64,000 bases of DNA from Phycisphaeraceae bacterium (GTDB lineage Bacteria; Planctomycetota; Phycisphaerae; Phycisphaerales; UBA1924). Both the position numbers and the translations under genes were made by a program. Position 1 is the first letter of the stretch; each line of letters begins with the position of its first letter. Below are positions 56,822-64,000 of this stretch, piece by piece. The stretch covers positions 1-64,000 of the forward strand of contig JAHBXE010000017.1 in NCBI GenBank assembly GCA_019636625.1, read 5' to 3'. A model generated the notes under the pieces. The model did no database searches and was not told the DNA's origin. It was given only the letters and a program-made list of their open reading frames with translations.

Positions 56822-58027
56822 ATGACCACCCTGCAACGAATGGCCGCTCTCGGTTTGTTGGTCGCCGCTGGTCTCCCCGCCGCAGCACAAACGGTGGACG
56901 ACGGGCGAGCCGTGTCCAACGAGCTGTTCAGCGATGCGTCGTGGCGCACCGCCGGCCTCGGCGCTCCCGAGAAGGTCTATGCCCCGAAAGTGGGTGGTCA
57001 GGTCATCTCTCGCTACAACGTCAACTACCGCAACAACCCGCCCGGCTTCAGCGATACGACGCTCGGCGGGCAGATGGCGCAGGTGAAACTCAACTTCACC
57101 GGCAACGTGGTCGATGAGTCGATCCGGTACCGCATCCAGTTCAAGTTTGACGAGACCAACGGCAACCTGGTGCTCGAGGACTCGTTCATCGATGTGCAGC
57201 CCGAAGACGAGTTCGTGTTCCGCTTCGGCCAGTTCAAGGCGCCGCTCCTGAAGGAAGAGCTCATGAGCGACGTTCGCCAGCTCACGGCGAACCGGTCCGT
57301 GATGAACGCCGTGTTCTCCCAGGGGCGGACGCAGGGCGCGATGCTGATCTACACGGCGCCGACACAGAGGGTGTCCTTCGCCGCGACCGACGGCCTCCGC
57401 ACGCCGAACACGGACTACGTCGCCCCGAGCGAGGCGGACTTCGCGCTCACCGGACGTTACGAGTACAAGATCGACGGCGACTGGAAGCAGTACGAGGAGT
57501 TCACGAGCTTTCCGGACAGCAAGTACTTCGGCGCCCTGGGCGCCGCCCTGCATTACCAGGAAGGCGGCGATTCGTTCGCGACGGGCGTGGGCCGGACGGA
57601 CAACATCAACATCTGGCAGGCCACGGTGGACGCGATGGCCAAGGGCAACGGGTGGAACGTCTACACCGCGGCCGTCTTCCGCCAGCGCGAGACGGTGGCG
57701 GCGACGCGCGTGTCGCGCGACGACTTCGGCTTTCTCATCCAGGGGGGTTACTTCTTCCGTCCGCAGTGGGAACTCTTCGCCCGTTACGACGTGGTGATCC
57801 CCGATGGCCGCCGGACGCTGGACCGGACCTTCAACACCATCACCATCGGCGCCAACAAGTACATCTCGCCGCGAAGCCACGCCCTGAAGTTCACGGTTGA
57901 CGTGCAGTGGTTCCTGGACCGTCAGAACGCGCAGGACCTGGTGACGGAGAACACCTCGACGGGCGTGCTCCGCAGTACGGACGACAACCAGCTCGCCCTT
58001 CGTGCGCAGTTGCAACTCGTGTTCTGA
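56822..58027 (+). CDS. Phosphate-selective-type porin, paralogue
   Basis: This 401-residue outer-membrane barrel is related to the porin upstream. Shared marks are VKLNFTGN, EDSFIDVQPEDEFVFRFGQFKAP and TANRSVMNAVFSQGRTQG. It has a signal peptide (MTTLQRMAALGLLVAAG) and ends in LQLVF. It is 48 residues shorter, mainly in loops. A strong terminator separates it from its paralogue and it seems to have its own promoter, so the two may respond to different conditions. It is convergent with argS, six bases away. Confidence 0.88.
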   Translation: MTTLQRMAALGLLVAAGLPAAAQTVDDGRAVSNELFSDASWRTAGLGAPEKVYAPKVGGQVISRYNVNYRNNPPGFSDTTLGGQMAQVKLNFTGNVVDESIRYRIQFKFDETNGNLVLEDSFIDVQPEDEFVFRFGQFKAPLLKEELMSDVRQLTANRSVMNAVFSQGRTQGAMLIYTAPTQRVSFAATDGLRTPNTDYVAPSEADFALTGRYEYKIDGDWKQYEEFTSFPDSKYFGALGAALHYQEGGDSFATGVGRTDNINIWQATVDAMAKGNGWNVYTAAVFRQRETVAATRVSRDDFGFLIQGGYFFRPQWELFARYDVVIPDGRRTLDRTFNTITIGANKYISPRSHALKFTVDVQWFLDRQNAQDLVTENTSTGVLRSTDDNQLALRAQLQLVF

Positions 58028-58033
58028 AGTCGC

Positions 58034-59902
58034 TCACATCCGTTCGAGCGTCGGAATGCCCAGCACGCTCAGGCCGTCGGTGAGCACTCGCTCGGTCAGT
58101 GAGCAAAGCCGCAAGCGGGACAGCCGCGTCCCGCCCTCGGACTTGAGCACGGGGCACGCGTCGTAGAACGAGCTGAAGGCTCCGGCGAGTTCGAACAGGT
58201 ACTGGCTCAGCCGGTGAGGCTCTAGGCTCTGCCCGACGGCCCTCACCGCCCCGGGGTAGCGGAGCAACGCCAGGGCCAGTTGCTTCTCCTGCGGTTCGCG
58301 CAGATCGAGCGGCGACGAGGGCCACGGCAGGTCGGGGTCGATCTCGTTCGCGGCCTTGCGGAAGATGTTCTTGATTCTCGCGACGGCCATGAGCATGTAC
58401 GGCCCCGTGTTGCCCTCGAACGAAATCATGCGACCGAAGCTGAACACATAGTCCTTCACCCGCTCCTGGCAGAGGTCGGCGTGCTTGAGTGCGGCGACCG
58501 CGACCGTCTCGGCGATGGTCGCGTGTTCGGCCGGGCTGAGGTCCGGGCTCTTCTCGCGGACGATCGCCGCCGCGGCGGTTACGGCCTGCTCGATCAGGTC
58601 GGAGAGCTTCACCGGATCGCCTGTGCGCGTCTTGAAGGGGCGGCCGTCGTCGCCGAGGATCGCGCCGAACGCGGCGTGTTCCAGCATCGCGTCCTCACCC
58701 GTGACGGGGTGCCTGGCGTAGCCGGCGCGCCGGGCGGCGCCCCAGACCTGGCGCAGGTGCAGGTTCTGGCGTGCGTCGATGGCGTAGATGATGCGTTCGG
58801 CCCCGATCTTCTGCACGCGACGGCGGACGGCGCACACATCCGTGGTGGCGTACAGGAAGCCGCCGTCGGACTTGCGGATGAGGCAGGGCTCCTTGATGGC
58901 GCCGTACCGGGGATCATCCAGCCGGACGACCAGCGCGCCGTCGGACTCTTCCGCGATCCCACGCTTGAGCAGGTCCTCGACCATCGGGGCCAGTTCGGCG
59001 GCGTAGGTCGACTCGCCGGCGGAGTGCTCGGCGGTGACGTTGATGTGGAGGCGCTTGCAGACGGCGAGGCACTCGGCCATGGTGACGTCGGCGATGCGCT
59101 GCCAGACGGCCAGGGCCCTTGGTTCATGGCCCTGAAGCTGCACGAGAACCTGCCTCGCGCGGGTGAAGGCTTCCGTCGCGCCATCGACCTGGGCCTGGCA
59201 CTCGGCCTCGGCCTTGGGACCCAGGCCGTACGTGCGGCAGGCCTGCAGGCCGGCGAGGTCGCGCTGGCATGATGCCTGCGCGAGTCGATAAGCGGTGTCG
59301 AGGTCGTCGAGGGTCAACGAATCGAGGGAGCGGGTGCCGGCGGCGACTTCATCCATGATCCGCATGACGGTCATGGCGATGTTGAGGCCCCAGTCGCCGA
59401 CGTGGTTCTGGCGGATGACGGTGTGGCCGAGGCGCTCGAGCGTGCGGGCGATGGCGTCGCCGATGAAGGGGGAGCGGATGTGGCCGACGTGCATCTGCTT
59501 GGCAAGGTTGACGCCCATGAGATCGACGACGATGGTCTGCGGGCGTGCGGGCTTGTCGATGCCGAGGTCGGGCGTGTCGAAGGCGGCCACGAGCTCGGCA
59601 AGGGTGTCCGCGCGGAGGCGGATGTTGATGAAGCCGGGGCCGGCGATCGAGGCTTCGCTGAGTGGCTCGGCAAGGTCCGCGAGGTCGAGGTGCTTGAGGA
59701 TGGCGGCGGCGGCGTCGCGGGGCTTGACGCCCAGCTTCTTGGCCAGGGGCATGGCGGCGTTGGATTGGAAGTCACCCAGGTTGGTCTGACGCGAGGCGGT
59801 GATGAGGGGGTCGGAGTCACCGGCTTCGGGGTAGGCGCGGGCGATGGCGCTGCGGAAGCGGTCGGCGAGGACCTGGATGGGATCGAAAGTGGGGGAAGAC
59901 AT
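58034..59902 (-). CDS. argS: Arginyl-tRNA synthetase
   Basis: This 622-residue class I synthetase charges tRNA-Arg. It has the N-terminal Add-1 domain (LGDFQSNAAMPLAKKLG), the HIGH-equivalent HVGHIRSPFIGDA, and a degenerate KMSKS region, FKTRTGDPVKLSDL, as is normal for ArgRS. The C-terminal DALR anticodon-binding domain has LFELAGAFSSFYDACPVL. The ATG at 59902 gives the usual length; the frame from 60022 adds a sequence without homology. It appears as a single-gene unit. Confidence 0.96.
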   Translation of the reverse strand: MSSPTFDPIQVLADRFRSAIARAYPEAGDSDPLITASRQTNLGDFQSNAAMPLAKKLGVKPRDAAAAILKHLDLADLAEPLSEASIAGPGFINIRLRADTLAELVAAFDTPDLGIDKPARPQTIVVDLMGVNLAKQMHVGHIRSPFIGDAIARTLERLGHTVIRQNHVGDWGLNIAMTVMRIMDEVAAGTRSLDSLTLDDLDTAYRLAQASCQRDLAGLQACRTYGLGPKAEAECQAQVDGATEAFTRARQVLVQLQGHEPRALAVWQRIADVTMAECLAVCKRLHINVTAEHSAGESTYAAELAPMVEDLLKRGIAEESDGALVVRLDDPRYGAIKEPCLIRKSDGGFLYATTDVCAVRRRVQKIGAERIIYAIDARQNLHLRQVWGAARRAGYARHPVTGEDAMLEHAAFGAILGDDGRPFKTRTGDPVKLSDLIEQAVTAAAAIVREKSPDLSPAEHATIAETVAVAALKHADLCQERVKDYVFSFGRMISFEGNTGPYMLMAVARIKNIFRKAANEIDPDLPWPSSPLDLREPQEKQLALALLRYPGAVRAVGQSLEPHRLSQYLFELAGAFSSFYDACPVLKSEGGTRLSRLRLCSLTERVLTDGLSVLGIPTLERM

Positions 59903-60071
59903 GGGCGGGATGGTAGGGGCGAGCAAAGGCGGGTACGCGAAGGTGCGGAGATCTCGCGAAGGGCGCGGAGAGGACAGGGCGTTTGGAACACGGAGTGGCT
60001 CGCGGCCTCGGGCTCGGAACATGTGTTCGCGTCCGCGCTTTCCGCGAGATGTTCACGCCTCCGCGTACCTC

Positions 60072-61046
60072 CTAGTTTGAGCCCCAGCGTTCGAGGATGG
60101 CCGCGAGTTCATCCGCGAGTCCGATCATGGCCGTGCTGGGGGTGTGGGCCAAGGGATTGTCGATGAGGGCGAGGCGATTGTGGCGATTGGCAGGGATGTC
60201 CAGCGTGGCGATGCGGCCAATTCGGCGGCGGAGGTCGTCGATGGAGGGCGCGGGTGATGGGGCGGAAGTGGGGGAGCGGGGGAGGATGAGGAGGATGGCC
60301 TCGGGCTGCATCGAGAGGATGTCCTCGGCGTCGAGCGTGATGTAAGGAGAGCCGGAGGTGATGGCCGGCTTGCCGCCGAGGCGCTCGAGGATCTGGTGGT
60401 GCCACGAGCCGGGGCCGAGCGCAGAGGGCGGGTCGAGCGCCGCGAGGAGGAGGATGGACCCTTTGAAGGAGTTTGGCCGCGGGGACCAGGCGCGGGTCAT
60501 TTCAAGGAGGAGGGGCTTGTCCGCGCCAGGGGAGAAGAGGGAAGCGAGGCGGCTGGTGGCGGTGCGGATGTCGTCGAGCGTGAGGATGGGGAGGTCGTGA
60601 ATGTGCCAGTGGTGGGTGGCGGCGAGTTCAGCAAGACGCGGCGGGGGCTTCTGCGATTGAAGTTGGAGGAGGATGTGGGTGGGGTTGACGGCCAGAAGTT
60701 GCTCGTAGTCGGCGTTCTGGAAGTCGAAGCAAACGGGGATGGAAGGATCGAGGATGAGGTCGTGGGAATGGCGGCCGACGATGAGGTGGTCGAGGTTGAG
60801 GTCGTGGAGGATGACCGCGATCGCGGGGCTGAGGGCGGCGATGCGGGGGGAGGATGGGCTGTCTGGAAGTGCGGGAGTCGCGGGGCGTGGGGAGTTGGAT
60901 TGGGAGAGAGCGAGGATGCCGGCGAGGAAGGTGAGGAGAAAGAGGATGAGGAGGATGAGCTTGGAGGCCGGGCGGGGGGCGCGAGAAAGAGAAGAAGATG
61001 GGTGCGTGGTTGGCACGGGAGAGTGTACGGGTGGTGGATCCGTCAC
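60072..61046 (-). CDS. BtuF-like periplasmic binding protein
   Basis: The product has 324 residues: a Pro/Ser-rich cytosolic tail, one membrane anchor (about 30-46, LILLILFLLTFLAGILAL), then a class III periplasmic-binding fold. Marks are RIAALSPAIAVILHDLNLDHLIVGRHSHD, NPTHILLQLQSQ and SPYITLDAEDILSMQPEAILLI. This family binds vitamin B12, haem or iron chelates. Unlike most, it seems anchored by its N-terminal helix. No permease or ATPase gene is adjacent. The GTG start overlaps the stop of the upstream gene by four bases, linking it to the BshC-like protein. Confidence 0.8.
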   Translation of the reverse strand: MTDPPPVHSPVPTTHPSSSLSRAPRPASKLILLILFLLTFLAGILALSQSNSPRPATPALPDSPSSPRIAALSPAIAVILHDLNLDHLIVGRHSHDLILDPSIPVCFDFQNADYEQLLAVNPTHILLQLQSQKPPPRLAELAATHHWHIHDLPILTLDDIRTATSRLASLFSPGADKPLLLEMTRAWSPRPNSFKGSILLLAALDPPSALGPGSWHHQILERLGGKPAITSGSPYITLDAEDILSMQPEAILLILPRSPTSAPSPAPSIDDLRRRIGRIATLDIPANRHNRLALIDNPLAHTPSTAMIGLADELAAILERWGSN

Positions 61047-62494
61047 TGTCCGAATGAGCGGCGGACATCATCACGGAGAGAGGAGAGGACTGGGTCTGGA
61101 TAGAGCGGGAAGGGCCAAGTGCGGTTGAAGAGGATGTCGCGCTGCGCGAGTTGGGCAGCGGTTTCGGCGGCAGAGGTGGACAGACTGCTGAGTTCGGGGG
61201 AGTGCTGTTGGCGGTAGTCGGCGAGGGCCGCGTGGAGGCGGCGGAAGAGGTCGGCGCGGGCGCGAGTGTGGCGGGGGAGGAGTTCGATCTGGTCCACGAT
61301 GTGTTGTTTGGCCAGAGCGGCGTCGGGGTCGCGGAGGAGGAGGGGGGAGTGGCGGGCGTGGTGGGCGAGCCAGCGGGCGCGGGCGAGGTCGGCGGGGGTG
61401 GGGATGGGGCCGTCGGCGAGGGGGAGGTATCGGGTGGCCGTGACGAGCGTCATGGGGGCCAGGGGCTGACCGAGCCAGTCGCGGAACCACTCTTCGGTGA
61501 TGAGGTCGTAGCCATCGTGAGCGTCGGGTGGCGGCGAAACGTCGGTGGAGCCCGCGCCCCCGGTGCCGTGTATGAAGAGATCGCATGCGGCGAGGCGGAG
61601 GAGACCGGTCATGAAGAGCGCCTTGGGGGCGAGTTCGTGGGGCGGAATGGCGGGGAGGTCCTCGGCATAGACGTGGGTGCGCGGGCGGTGTGGGGGCAGG
61701 TGCCAGAGGGGGAGTTCCCAGCGGTCCTGGATGTCGGAGGCGGTGAGGGGGCGGATGTTGGCGCTGGGGTGGCGTGCCGCGGCGGCGTTGTAGGTGCGAA
61801 TGCAACGTTCGGGGTCGCGGGCCATCTGCGCGACCAGTTCCCGGAAGAGCGTGGTGCGGGAGAGCTGAGTGGCGAAAATGGTGGGGTGGGGGAGGGCGAG
61901 GTAGGGTCGGGCAAGGTCGGCGAGGGTGGCGGCGATCTGGTGGGAGAGGGTGGGGGCGGAGTGATGGCGGGCGAGGGTGGAGAGAAGGGTGGCGAGCTGG
62001 GCCGCTACGAGTGGCGCGGGGTCGCGTGGGGATGTTGGTGGGGTCCGCTCCCTTATGGTCAAGGTTCCGACGGACAGAGCGGGACGCTCCGTGGTGATTG
62101 CATTTCCGACAGCAGGGAAGTGAAGGGGAACGGAGTCAGGACGGTCCTGGTCGACAAAGAGCCAGACCGGGCAGGCGTTGAGGGCAGCGGACGCGGCGTC
62201 GGCGGCAAGGTATTTAGCGAGAATGCCGGGGTGCCAGAACTCCGGCTGGTGGCCGGTCATGATGATGGGCCGGTCGGTGGGAAGGTCAAGTTCGCGGCGG
62301 AGTTGTGTGGCTTGGGGGGAGGTGTTGTGGTGGAGGAGGTGGCGCCAGGCGATGGGTGGGGGGTGGATGGTGAGGGATTCGGGGGACACGCGTGGGGAGG
62401 GTAGGGTGGACCGGCACATGGGCGGCTCGGCGTTGATGTCGATTGGCGAGTCGCCGCGGCGTGGGAGTAGCGGCGAGTGGTTGACTCGATGCAA
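61043..62494 (-). CDS. Hypothetical protein with weak BshC-like N-terminus
   Basis: The product has 483 residues and is cytosolic with no signal. The segment IIMTGHQPEFWHPGILAK and the following PVWLFVDQD resemble the N-terminal nucleotide-fold motif of bacillithiol synthase BshC, though the rest does not obviously match. Later motifs are HGTGGAGSTD and a helical C-terminus. The start given is TTG at 62494; ATG 62419 is a likely alternative. The coupled downstream BtuF-like gene suggests a shared pathway, but I cannot name it. Confidence 0.7.
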   Translation of the reverse strand: MHRVNHSPLLPRRGDSPIDINAEPPMCRSTLPSPRVSPESLTIHPPPIAWRHLLHHNTSPQATQLRRELDLPTDRPIIMTGHQPEFWHPGILAKYLAADAASAALNACPVWLFVDQDRPDSVPLHFPAVGNAITTERPALSVGTLTIRERTPPTSPRDPAPLVAAQLATLLSTLARHHSAPTLSHQIAATLADLARPYLALPHPTIFATQLSRTTLFRELVAQMARDPERCIRTYNAAAARHPSANIRPLTASDIQDRWELPLWHLPPHRPRTHVYAEDLPAIPPHELAPKALFMTGLLRLAACDLFIHGTGGAGSTDVSPPPDAHDGYDLITEEWFRDWLGQPLAPMTLVTATRYLPLADGPIPTPADLARARWLAHHARHSPLLLRDPDAALAKQHIVDQIELLPRHTRARADLFRRLHAALADYRQQHSPELSSLSTSAAETAAQLAQRDILFNRTWPFPLYPDPVLSSLRDDVRRSFGQ

Positions 62495-62546
62495 TTGGGA
62501 GGTTGGAGGTTTCCGCTCGTTTACACTCGCGGTTCTGCAGAACTCT

Positions 62547-63335
62547 CTAGTCGCACGCGACTTTGCGGTCGCAGTCTTCGCGGATGGCGCGCTTGGGCAA
62601 GCGGTCCGCCATGCGGCGGAGTTCGCGGTGGAGGACGCAGCGGTAGTGGTTGAGACGGACGGAGGGGTCGTCGAGGGGGCCGCCGAACGAGCGCTTCAGA
62701 TCGTTGTAGATGAGCTTGACGGGGATCTCGCGGACGCGGAGATTGGCGGCCGCGGCCTGGATCCAGAACTGCATGGGGAAGGCGTAGCCATCGACGTCGA
62801 GCTTGAGTTTCTTGAGGGCTTCGACGCGGTAGGCCTTGAAGCCGCAGAAGGCATCGGTGAGGTTGTAGTTGAGACGGCAGTTGAGTTCGGCGGTGATTTC
62901 GGCGTTGATGGCGCGGCGGTCCTGCGGGGGGTTGTCGCCGTTGGCGGAGAGGTCGAGGTAGCGGGAGCCGCTGATGACGTCGGCATCGTTGGCGGTGGCG
63001 GCTTCGACGAAGCGTGGAATGGCCGCGGGCTCGTGCTGCTCATCGCAGTCCATGGTGATGACCCAGTCGAAGTCGTCGACGGCGGCCCACCGGAAGGCAT
63101 CCTGCATGGAGCGGCCGTAGCCCCGGTTGGTGGAGTGGCGGACGACCTCGACGGGGAAGTGGGCGAGGAGCGTGGGCGTGGCGTCTGTAGAGCCATCGTC
63201 GATGACGAGCACCTGGCGCGGGGGCGGCGCGTGTTCGAGGACGCGTTCGAGGACCTGCTGGACGTGCTTCTGCTCGTTGTAGACGGGGATAGCGATGAGC
63301 GTTCGTGTTGAACGCTGGGTGTGGGCCAGGCTCAT
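62547..63335 (-). CDS. Family 2 glycosyltransferase (dolichol-phosphate mannose synthase-like)
   Basis: This 262-residue cytosolic GT-A enzyme is related to polyprenyl-phosphate sugar transferases. It has TLIAIPVYNEQ, VIDDGSTD (nucleotide binding), TMDCDEQH (metal-binding D-x-D) and the acceptor-side LTDAFCGFKAYRV. There is no C-terminal membrane domain, so it would work at the membrane surface. The ATG at 63335 is chosen because GGAGG lies 7 bases upstream; the ATG six bases earlier is too close to that site. It probably charges a lipid carrier for surface glycan or protein glycosylation. Confidence 0.9.
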   Translation of the reverse strand: MSLAHTQRSTRTLIAIPVYNEQKHVQQVLERVLEHAPPPRQVLVIDDGSTDATPTLLAHFPVEVVRHSTNRGYGRSMQDAFRWAAVDDFDWVITMDCDEQHEPAAIPRFVEAATANDADVISGSRYLDLSANGDNPPQDRRAINAEITAELNCRLNYNLTDAFCGFKAYRVEALKKLKLDVDGYAFPMQFWIQAAAANLRVREIPVKLIYNDLKRSFGGPLDDPSVRLNHYRCVLHRELRRMADRLPKRAIREDCDRKVACD

Positions 63336-63406
63336 GAACATGCCTCCGACATCGCCCTTTTTGGGGGCGGCCACCGGGGGGAGTGTAGGGCGAGGCGGGG
63401 CCGGGC

Positions 63407-63922
63407 TCACTCCATCGGGTGCGCGGGCGGGGGTTCGGGGGGAAGCGTGCCGCGGGTCAGGGACGTGAAGGCGGCGAAACCGAAGGGGGCGGTGTCCTCG
63501 GCTTGTTCGCGCCGGGCGGCGCGGCGGCGGGCGGTTTCCTCCAGACGCGCCATGACCTCCGGGGAGAGGGCGTGGAAGGCGCGGATCTCCTGGATCGGGA
63601 GGGTGAAGACGTGGCCGTCGGGCGTACGGACCTGAAAAATGGTGCACTCGATGGCCGCCGCGAGGGGGTCCTGCGATCCGCAGGCGTGGAGGGGGATGAT
63701 GGAGGCGATGGCGATTCGGTCGCCGCCCTTGGTGACGATGCCGAGTCGGCCATCGAAGAGGGAAGGGTCGGGGAGTGTTGCGGGGTCAGGGGGTGGGGCG
63801 GATTCGGCTTGGGCGTCTGTGGCGGATGGCGCCTGCGACTCGGCCGCGGCGAGCTGCTGGGACATGATGGAAAGGGAGGTGAGCATCTCCCGCAGAACGT
63901 TCTGCCAGAAGAGGTCCCGCAT
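63407..63922 (-). CDS. Hypothetical protein, probably continuing past the window edge
   Basis: This 171-residue frame has a helical Gln/Ala-rich N-terminal region, a Pro-rich linker, a small beta domain (RLGIVTKGGDRIAIASIIPLH, then VRTPDGHVFTLPIQEIRAF) and a charged C-terminal helix. No family is recognised. The ATG at 63922 is not certain: the frame stays open to base 64000 and reads sensibly (LNPEQLVTMRDLFWQN), so the true start may lie outside the window. Confidence 0.6.
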   Translation of the reverse strand: MRDLFWQNVLREMLTSLSIMSQQLAAAESQAPSATDAQAESAPPPDPATLPDPSLFDGRLGIVTKGGDRIAIASIIPLHACGSQDPLAAAIECTIFQVRTPDGHVFTLPIQEIRAFHALSPEVMARLEETARRRAARREQAEDTAPFGFAAFTSLTRGTLPPEPPPAHPME

Positions 63923-64000
63923 GGTGACGAGTTGTTCGGGATTCAGAGTGGCGGCGCGCTGGGGGGAACGGGCCAGCTTGGTTCGGGTCGGGATGGCCGG

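Noticed and set aside
55298-58015. A 905-residue open frame antisense to both porin genes
   Set aside because: It crosses two well-supported porins, a strong terminator and promoters, and its sequence is low-complexity Arg/Val/Glu typical of a G+C-rich shadow.
62522-62527. TACACT on the plus strand as a promoter -10
   Set aside because: No gene lies in that direction; it would only run antisense to the glycosyltransferase, and there is no -35.

Overview
The window is very G+C-rich bacterial DNA, most likely from a planctomycete of the class Phycisphaerae (order Phycisphaerales). Four secreted proteins end in paired Cys-flanked calcium-loop repeats of the 'GC-type dockerin' kind (consensus C-Y-A-N-C-D-G-S-T-G-x-P-x-L-T-x-N-D-F-Q). 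Two secreted proteins carry a Pro-Ala-Pro / hydrophobic / Arg-rich sorting tail. There is also a prepilin-like protein and a gene group combining PqqD/M50/HlyD, GAF/HlyD and a short SecA-family protein. The window opens with 52 bases of almost pure G, which looks like an assembly edge. No rRNA, CRISPR array, prophage or insertion sequence was recognised.

Layout. 0.3-4 kb: two Cys-rich small secreted proteins, an ABC exporter and a dockerin-type secreted protein. 4-11 kb: a leftward housekeeping run (mannose-6-phosphate isomerase, FabZ, a histone H1-like mini-protein, a kinase-fold protein, RsmA, a HAD phosphatase, HPr, EIIA, HPF, a DUF502 membrane protein, tRNA-Ile). 11-15 kb: a secreted subtilase and two sorting-tail proteins. 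15-21 kb: a two-component system and two von Willebrand A proteins. 21.5-29 kb: gamma-glutamyltransferase lipoprotein, then three tandem M14 pro-carboxypeptidases with dockerin-type tails. 29-30 kb: a sugar aminotransferase. 30.4-38.1 kb: HlyD, GAF-HlyD, PqqD-M50-HlyD, a four-helix-bundle protein and a SecA-like ATPase. 38.1-44.7 kb: a 1763-residue AsmA-like protein with a coupled lipoprotein. 44.7-46 kb: a yeast-type cytosine deaminase divergent from uracil phosphoribosyltransferase. 46-48.7 kb: a lower-G+C patch with a prepilin-like protein facing a Cys-rich protein, an anchored protein and a MauE-like membrane protein. 48.7-52 kb: the HD phosphodiesterase and PhoH pair. 52-58 kb: a PhoR/PhoB-type pair next to two phosphate-selective-type porins. 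58-64 kb: arginyl-tRNA synthetase, a BtuF-like binding protein with a weakly BshC-like partner, a family 2 glycosyltransferase and an edge gene.

How the genes may work together. The PhoBR-type system and the porins fit a phosphate-starvation module. The deaminase and Upp make a cytosine-to-UMP salvage route. The peptidases, GGT and subtilase form a periplasmic or surface peptide-degradation set. The 30-38 kb group is the best candidate for an undescribed system: a possible export or maturation machine in which a SecA-type motor, an intramembrane protease with a peptide-recognition-like domain and three adaptor modules work together. Several start codons lack a Shine-Dalgarno sequence and sit 6-9 bases after a -10-like hexamer, which suggests leaderless mRNAs.
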